Shown one piece after another: positions 59,426 through 64,000 of a DNA stretch of 64,000 bases. The notes beneath the pieces were generated by a model, which did not search any database, had not been told where the DNA came from, and saw only the letters and a program-made list of their open reading frames with translations. Position numbers and translations under genes: made by a program. Numbering within the stretch: the first letter of the stretch is position 1; every line of letters starts with the position of its first letter. The stretch is from an uncultured Bacteroidia bacterium. Lineage in GTDB: Bacteria; Bacteroidota; Bacteroidia; Bacteroidales; F082. The DNA is taken from positions 58,252-122,251 of the forward strand of contig CADCIH010000004.1 in NCBI GenBank assembly GCA_902801465.1, given 5' to 3'.

Positions 59426-60445
59426 CTAGTTTTCCGTTCTCCGTTCTCCGTTTTCCGTTTTCCGTTCTCCGTTTTCCGTTCCCCCCGGCACAACCATGTT
59501 AATGGCTTTCGGCAACATCTCAAAATCGAAAGGAGAATTCGTCAAAGTCTCACCTTCGGTCTCGAGCAAAAGTTGGTGGGCGGGGATGGAGGTGATTCTG
59601 ATTTTCTTTCCTCTGAAAAGCGACACTTCCTTGATGGTGTCGACAAAAGAGCCATCGTATATGTGCTTGATGTTGGCGGCAAATTTCAACATCCCCACTT
59701 TTTTCACTACCGTGATGTCGAAAAGACCGTCGTCAGGAATGGCTTGCGGCATCATCATCATGCCACCTCCGTTATATTTTCCGTTGCCGATGGAGATGCT
59801 TAGGATATCGTCTTCCATGACCTCCTGTCCGTCAACCTCAAGCTTTACATGGACGCAATTGAAGCTGAACAGACAAAAAGCCGTGCTGAGCATGTAACGC
59901 ACAGCACCTCCTTTGCCTTCTGATTTCAGTCTGTTGGTGCGTTTGCATACCATCTCGTTCAACCCTGTGCCAGCGGCGTTCAGGAAATAACGAACCTTGG
60001 TGTCGCCATGGTTGTAGTACACTACCTTACCTATGTCGTGAGGAAAGATTCTGCCGTTTTTGATGACATCCACGATCTGTTGATAGCTCTCAGGAATGTT
60101 GAAAGTGCGCCGCCAGTCGTTCCCAGTCCCTACAGGGATAATACCCACCGTAATCTCATTGGAGGGAAAACGGTTTTGGGTGAAAATGCCATTAATAACT
60201 TCATTATTGGTTCCGTCGCCGCCGACAGAGACGATCTTCTTGTATCCTTTTTCAGTGATGCTGTCCCTTACCAGTTCGATGGCGTGTCCATAACGCTCAG
60301 TCAACACAAAATCAAAATCCAAACCACTTTCAGTGAGCAAATCCTTGATGACAGGCCAGTCTTTTTCACCCTTTCCAATGGATGCTTTGGGGTTTACCAC
60401 AACCAGCCATTTATTGTTTTCTTCGTTCATTAAACTCGTTTTCAT
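59426..60445 (-). CDS. YegS/DagK-like lipid kinase
   Basis: 339 residues. Diacylglycerol-kinase catalytic domain with NPKASIGKG, SVGGDGTNNEVING and GTGNDWRRTF, and the C-terminal sandwich segment ending near LPKAINMVV. It phosphorylates a lipid such as diacylglycerol at the inner membrane; the exact lipid is unknown. Start at 60445 is supported by GGAG 9 bases upstream. The last 18 or so residues (TENGERKTENGERRTEN) are repeat-encoded and have no counterpart in the family. Confidence 0.9.
   Translation of the reverse strand: MKTSLMNEENNKWLVVVNPKASIGKGEKDWPVIKDLLTESGLDFDFVLTERYGHAIELVRDSITEKGYKKIVSVGGDGTNNEVINGIFTQNRFPSNEITVGIIPVGTGNDWRRTFNIPESYQQIVDVIKNGRIFPHDIGKVVYYNHGDTKVRYFLNAAGTGLNEMVCKRTNRLKSEGKGGAVRYMLSTAFCLFSFNCVHVKLEVDGQEVMEDDILSISIGNGKYNGGGMMMMPQAIPDDGLFDITVVKKVGMLKFAANIKHIYDGSFVDTIKEVSLFRGKKIRITSIPAHQLLLETEGETLTNSPFDFEMLPKAINMVVPGGTENGERKTENGERRTEN
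59429..59484. repeat. Class A repeat in the lipid kinase 3' end
   Basis: Seven or so TTCCGTTCTCC/TTCCGTTTTCC units, translated as the terminal TENGERKTENGERRTEN of the lipid kinase. Confidence 0.88.
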
Positions 60446-60455
60446 AAAAATTGCT

Positions 60456-60464
60456 CCAAAGGTA
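60456..60464 (-). promoter_or_regulatory. -7 promoter box for the lipid kinase-pgk-DUF1887 run
   Basis: TACCTTTGG on the minus strand, 10 bases before the ATG. Confidence 0.5.
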
Positions 60465-60477
60465 AGAAGAAAAGTTG

Positions 60478-60486
60478 TATCTTTGA
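60478..60486 (+). promoter_or_regulatory. -7 promoter box for the lipoprotein gene at 60511
   Basis: TATCTTTGA on the plus strand, 24 bases before the ATG; divergent from the box at 60456. Confidence 0.6.
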
Positions 60487-60510
60487 CGGCTTTTAGTAAT
60501 TATCATAAAA

Positions 60511-61530
60511 ATGAAAAGATTAATATTACCGCTGATATCGGCTTGCGCATTCCTCTTTATGTTCAACGCTTGCAGCACCGATGTTGACTTATACGCTGAT
60601 TATAAGGATATTACAGTAGTTTATGGCTTGCTCGACAGCGGAGCGGACACCAATTTCATCAAAATCAACAAGGCTTTTTTGGGTCCCGGCAACGCCTATG
60701 ACATCGCCCTGATCGACGATTCATGCAACTACCCCGGCAAGCTCGATGCCAAACTCATCGAGTACCGCTCCTCCACCTCGACGAACAATTACCAAAAAAC
60801 AGCGGAGTTCCCTCTCGATACACTTACAGTACACAATAAGGAATTGGGCCTTTTCTATGCTCCCGACCAATTGGTGTATTATACCACAAAACGGATCAAA
60901 ACCAACGACAGCCAGTACAAATACCGCTACGAGCTTCAAATCGACAAAGGCGACACGATTGTCAGCGCCGTTACCAATATTGTGGGCGGAGGCTCCTTCT
61001 TCATTCCTCAGGCTACAATGAACCTCTCTGCCTACACAGGCTCCATCTCCTGGTCGCCCAGCCCCTACGCCGCCATCTATGAAGTGGTGCTTAAATTCAG
61101 CTTCATCGAAGTCGGCCCCAATAACGACTCTGTCGTACGTTGCATGACTTGGCCGCTGGGAGCTCACCCAGAACATCAACTCACCATAGAGAACAATATT
61201 TACACCCTGCCGTTTAAACCGAACCTGTTCTTCTACAACATGGCGGCCTTCCTGGGTAATGATACACTCAACAATAATGTGGAACGTCTAGTTACCGATT
61301 ATCCGCTTGAAGTATCAATCGCCGCAGGTGGAGATGAACTCTATAACTTCATCTCCGTCAACGCCCCATCGAACAGTATTGTGCAAAACCTTCCCGAATA
61401 TACCAACGTCAGCGGCGGCTACGGTGTCCTTTCATCACGCGTCATGCTTAACAAACGCATGCGTATCTCCGGCAATACCCTCCCCGACTTGATGAAACAC
61501 GATCATTGGCATTTCAGACAAGCAAAATAA
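60511..61530 (+). CDS. Lipoprotein, DUF4249-like suspected
   Basis: 339 residues. Lipobox FNAC with Cys21. The first domain (DITVVYGLLDSGADTNFIKINKAFLGPGNAYD) looks like the beta-sandwich start of DUF4249-type Bacteroidetes lipoproteins, often found near TonB-dependent receptors. A second sandwich with TGSISWSPSPYAAIYEVVLKF resembles fibronectin type III. The family name is tentative. 24 bases before mutA on the same strand, so it may share a transcript with it. Confidence 0.65.
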   Translation: MKRLILPLISACAFLFMFNACSTDVDLYADYKDITVVYGLLDSGADTNFIKINKAFLGPGNAYDIALIDDSCNYPGKLDAKLIEYRSSTSTNNYQKTAEFPLDTLTVHNKELGLFYAPDQLVYYTTKRIKTNDSQYKYRYELQIDKGDTIVSAVTNIVGGGSFFIPQATMNLSAYTGSISWSPSPYAAIYEVVLKFSFIEVGPNNDSVVRCMTWPLGAHPEHQLTIENNIYTLPFKPNLFFYNMAAFLGNDTLNNNVERLVTDYPLEVSIAAGGDELYNFISVNAPSNSIVQNLPEYTNVSGGYGVLSSRVMLNKRMRISGNTLPDLMKHDHWHFRQAK

Positions 61531-61554
61531 TCATACAAACAATTCACTAAATAT

Positions 61555-63405
61555 ATGGAAAATTTTGAAAAAATCTTTGAGGAATTTCCACCGGTGAGCA
61601 CCCAAGAATGGGAAGCTGTCATCGAGAAAGACCTTAAAGGTGCCGACTACAACAAGAAACTGGTTTGGCGCACCGCCGAAGGCTTCCAAGTGAGACCTTA
61701 CTACCGCGCCGAAAACCTTGCCGACATCCCTTGGACCGGGCAGAATCCCAATGAATTCCCCTACGTCCGCGGCAACAAATCCGAAGGCAACGAATGGCTC
61801 GTTCGTCAAGACGTCACCGTGAAGGATGTCACCGAAGCCAACAAAGTGGCTCTGAACGCCTTGAGCCGTGGTGCCAACAGCATCGGCTTCAAGCTGGAGT
61901 ACGACAAGGCCTACACCGCCATCGAGATCTCCACCCTGCTCAATGGCATCGACCAGAAAGCCGTGGAAATCAACCTCTACAACAACAAGTACCATTTGCC
62001 CCTCCTGGAGATGCTCTCCAAAATCCCGGGCGTGAAAGGTTCCTTGAACTATGACCCGCTGACCCGCTACCTGCGTCGCGGCACCTGGTTCGTGACCGAA
62101 AACACCGACATGGAGCTGGCCTACATCATGGTGAAAGCTGAGATGCCTGAGTTCCAGACCATCGGCGTCAACGGCCATGTGTTCACCAACGCTGGCGCCA
62201 CCATCGTCCAAGAGATGGCCTTCAGCCTCGCCGTGGGTGCCGAATACCTCGACAAACTCACCGAGAAAAAGCTCACCATCGATGAGATCGCACCCAAGAT
62301 GCGCTTCAACCTCGCCATCGGGCAGAACTACTTCATGGAGCTGGCCAAACTGCGCGCCTACCGCCTGTTGTGGGCCAACATCGTGAAAGCCTACGGCGGC
62401 AAGGAAGAAAACGCCAAGATGCATATCCACGCCACCAACGCCGAACTCGGCATGAGCCTCTACGACGCTTACGTCAACATGCTGCGTACCACCACAGGAA
62501 CAATGTCAGCAGTCCTCGGCGGTGTCGACTCCTTCGCTGTGATGCCGTTCGACACACCGTTTGAAGTCCCCACCGACTTCGCCGACCGTATCGCCCGCAA
62601 CCAACAGCTCATCCTCAAGGAAGAAGCCCACTTCGACAAAGTGGCCGACCCCGCTGCAGGTTCCTACTACATCGAGAACCTCACCGAGAGCCTCGCCGCT
62701 GCCGCTTGGGAGCTCTTCAACAAGATTCAGGACGAAGGCGGTTACCTCGAAGCCGTCCGCAAGGGCATGATCCAAGGCCTCATCAAGGAAAGCGCCGCCA
62801 AGAAGTTCAGCAACGTGGCTACCCGCCGCGAGACCATCCTCGGCACCAACCAGTTCCCGAACTTCACCGAGACGATGAAGCTGAACCCACAACCTTGGGT
62901 GTTCGAGGCCGATGACCGTCGCGATGAGAATGCCGAAATCGAGACCATCGTCACCTTCCGCGCCGCCCAACAGTTCGAGAAGCTGCGCTTCGCCACCGAC
63001 GTCTATGCCCAAGACCATAAACGTCCTACCGCTTGGATGTTCACCTACGGCAACCTCGCCATGCGTAAGGCCCGCGCCAACTTCGCATCGAACTTCTTCG
63101 CCTGTGCAGGCTTCGAAGTCGTGGACAACCCAGGCTTCAAGACATTGGATGAAGGCATCGCCACCGCCCGCCAGGTGAAACCCGAGATACTGGTCATCTG
63201 CTCCTCCGACGAGGAATATGGTGAAGGCAACGCCCTGAAGATCTACGAGGAGTTGAAGAACGACACCATCGTGGTGCTCGCCGGTAACCCCGAAGGCACC
63301 GCCGACATCCTCAAAGAAGCTGGCCTGAAGTACTTCATCCACGTCAAGAGCAACGTGCTTGAGACCTTAACGGAGTTCCAACATCAATTAGGTATAACAA
63401 AATGA
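61555..63405 (+). CDS. mutA: Methylmalonyl-CoA mutase small subunit
   Basis: 616 residues. Non-catalytic partner of MutB in converting succinyl-CoA and methylmalonyl-CoA, the propionate route of Bacteroidales. PPVSTQEWEAVIEKDLKGADY start, mutase barrel segments (RTTTGTMSAVLGGVDSFAVMPFD, LKEEAHFDKVADPAAGSYYIE), then a degenerate C-terminal cobalamin-binding domain (KTLDEGIATARQVKPEILVICSSDEEY) without the DxHxxG cobalt-ligand motif, as expected for the small subunit. Its stop codon TGA lies at the start of a class B repeat. No cobalamin riboswitch is upstream; the gap is only 24 bases. Confidence 0.96.
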   Translation: MENFEKIFEEFPPVSTQEWEAVIEKDLKGADYNKKLVWRTAEGFQVRPYYRAENLADIPWTGQNPNEFPYVRGNKSEGNEWLVRQDVTVKDVTEANKVALNALSRGANSIGFKLEYDKAYTAIEISTLLNGIDQKAVEINLYNNKYHLPLLEMLSKIPGVKGSLNYDPLTRYLRRGTWFVTENTDMELAYIMVKAEMPEFQTIGVNGHVFTNAGATIVQEMAFSLAVGAEYLDKLTEKKLTIDEIAPKMRFNLAIGQNYFMELAKLRAYRLLWANIVKAYGGKEENAKMHIHATNAELGMSLYDAYVNMLRTTTGTMSAVLGGVDSFAVMPFDTPFEVPTDFADRIARNQQLILKEEAHFDKVADPAAGSYYIENLTESLAAAAWELFNKIQDEGGYLEAVRKGMIQGLIKESAAKKFSNVATRRETILGTNQFPNFTETMKLNPQPWVFEADDRRDENAEIETIVTFRAAQQFEKLRFATDVYAQDHKRPTAWMFTYGNLAMRKARANFASNFFACAGFEVVDNPGFKTLDEGIATARQVKPEILVICSSDEEYGEGNALKIYEELKNDTIVVLAGNPEGTADILKEAGLKYFIHVKSNVLETLTEFQHQLGITK

Positions 63406-63468
63406 ATGCGGAATGCGGAATTAGGAATGCGGAATTCCGAATTCCGAATTCATAATTCCGAATTAACA
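63402..63468. repeat. Class B repeat between mutA and mutB
   Basis: AATGAATGCGGAATGCGGAA followed by its inverted form (AATTCCGAATTCCGAATTC). It contains the mutA stop and can fold into a hairpin. Confidence 0.85.
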
Positions 63469-63484
63469 ATGAAAGGAAATAGTT

Positions 63485-64000
63485 ATGAGACCCAATTATA
63501 AAGATATCAACATCAACGCTATACCTAATCACAACGGTATCATCCTGCCGAATGGCGAAAACTGGGAGACTGCTGAGCATATCATGGTGAAGCCCGCCTA
63601 TACTGAGAAAGACCTCGAAGGCATGGAACACCTCAACTATGCCGCTGGCATCGCCCCCTTCCTCCGTGGACCTTATTCAACCATGTACGTGATGCGTCCC
63701 TGGACCATCCGTCAATATGCCGGTTTCTCCACCGCCGAAGAGTCAAACGCCTTCTACCGCCGTAACATCGCCGCCGGTCAGAAAGGTCTGTCAGTGGCCT
63801 TCGACTTGGCCACTCACCGTGGCTACGACGCCGACCACGAGCGCGTCATGGGTGACGTGGGTAAGGCTGGCGTGAGCATTTGCTCCGTCGAGGATATGAA
63901 AGTCCTGTTCGACCAGATCCCGCTGAACAAAATGTCCGTCTCCATGACCATGAACGGCGCCGTGTTGCCGATCCTGGCCTTCTACATCGTCGCCGCCTTG
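63485..64000 (+). CDS. mutB: Methylmalonyl-CoA mutase large subunit, 5' part
   Basis: 172 residues before the window ends. Start ATG at 63485 preceded by AAGGA. The catalytic subunit start is clear: [50 protein letters not shown], then [20 protein letters not shown] and [19 protein letters not shown]. This part binds CoA and lines the substrate channel with Tyr/Arg/His residues; the cobalamin domain is outside the window. Operon partner of mutA, 79 bases apart, with the gap filled by repeat. Confidence 0.95.
   Translation, partial: MRPNYKDININAIPNHNGIILPNGENWETAEHIMVKPAYTEKDLEGMEHLNYAAGIAPFLRGPYSTMYVMRPWTIRQYAGFSTAEESNAFYRRNIAAGQKGLSVAFDLATHRGYDADHERVMGDVGKAGVSICSVEDMKVLFDQIPLNKMSVSMTMNGAVLPILAFYIVAAL

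Noticed and set aside
61531-61554. Cobalamin riboswitch before mutA
   Set aside because: The gap is 24 bases, far too short, and no B12-box-like sequence precedes the upstream lipoprotein gene.
63469-63501. Ten-codon open frame ([10 protein letters not shown]) before mutB as a leader peptide
   Set aside because: Its first codons are just the ribosome-binding site of mutB, and it overlaps the mutB start in another frame. No attenuator hairpin follows.

Overview
The window looks like a chromosome segment of an uncultured member of the Bacteroidetes, most likely order Bacteroidales. Four things point there: SusC/SusD and type IX secretion (T9SS) C-terminal domains; promoters of the Bacteroidetes form TAnnTTTG; signal peptides almost all followed by Gln; and Bacteroidetes-type genes (DUF3109, DUF4954, methylmalonyl-CoA mutase as MutA/MutB). 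No rRNA, phage, transposase or CRISPR array was seen.

Layout. 1-3.35 kb: end of a coiled-coil envelope protein, tRNA-Thr, RNase R. 3.5-6.2 kb: anaerobic ribonucleotide reductase nrdDG. 6.2-13.1 kb, minus strand: an Omp28-like T9SS protein, a double-ATPase ABC protein, a four-helix-bundle protein, ComF, a small exported protein and DUF3109. 13.2-16.3 kb: argF, a T9SS M28 peptidase, tsaB. 16.3-24.2 kb: a plus-strand glycan/amino-sugar run (galE, DUF4954, nagB, a WbpB/WlbA-like dehydrogenase, a hexapeptide acyltransferase, an unknown acyltransferase-like protein, a GT-C-like membrane protein), then tRNA-Asn. 24.4-27.6 kb: a PfkB kinase and an EF-G paralog without the catalytic His. 27.8-34.1 kb: an exported-protein operon ending in a modular LRR protein, then a glutaminyl-cyclase-like lipoprotein and a small barrel. 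34.2-49.9 kb: the centrepiece, one minus-strand operon susC-susD followed by four tandem paralogs of a PNGase F-like secreted enzyme. 50-64 kb: a broken T9SS gene, a barrel, a zinc-ribbon protein, lutB-like and rpiB, an AT-rich possible origin, a MORN-like protein, an S66 peptidase, a DUF1887 (Card1/Can2-like) CARF nuclease coupled to pgk, a lipid kinase, a lipoprotein and mutAB (mutB cut by the window end).

The SusCD/PNGase operon is the best candidate for an undescribed system. All four enzymes keep the residues aligned with the PNGase F catalytic acids (Asp60, Glu118, Glu206) and carry T9SS sorting domains. This suggests surface removal of N-glycans from glycoproteins, with uptake through SusCD. 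No glycosidase lies beside it.

A second theme is genome-wide. Several families of short low-complexity or hairpin repeats begin at, or contain, the stop codon of the preceding gene. In at least seven genes they are translated as the N-terminus, the C-terminus or a linker.
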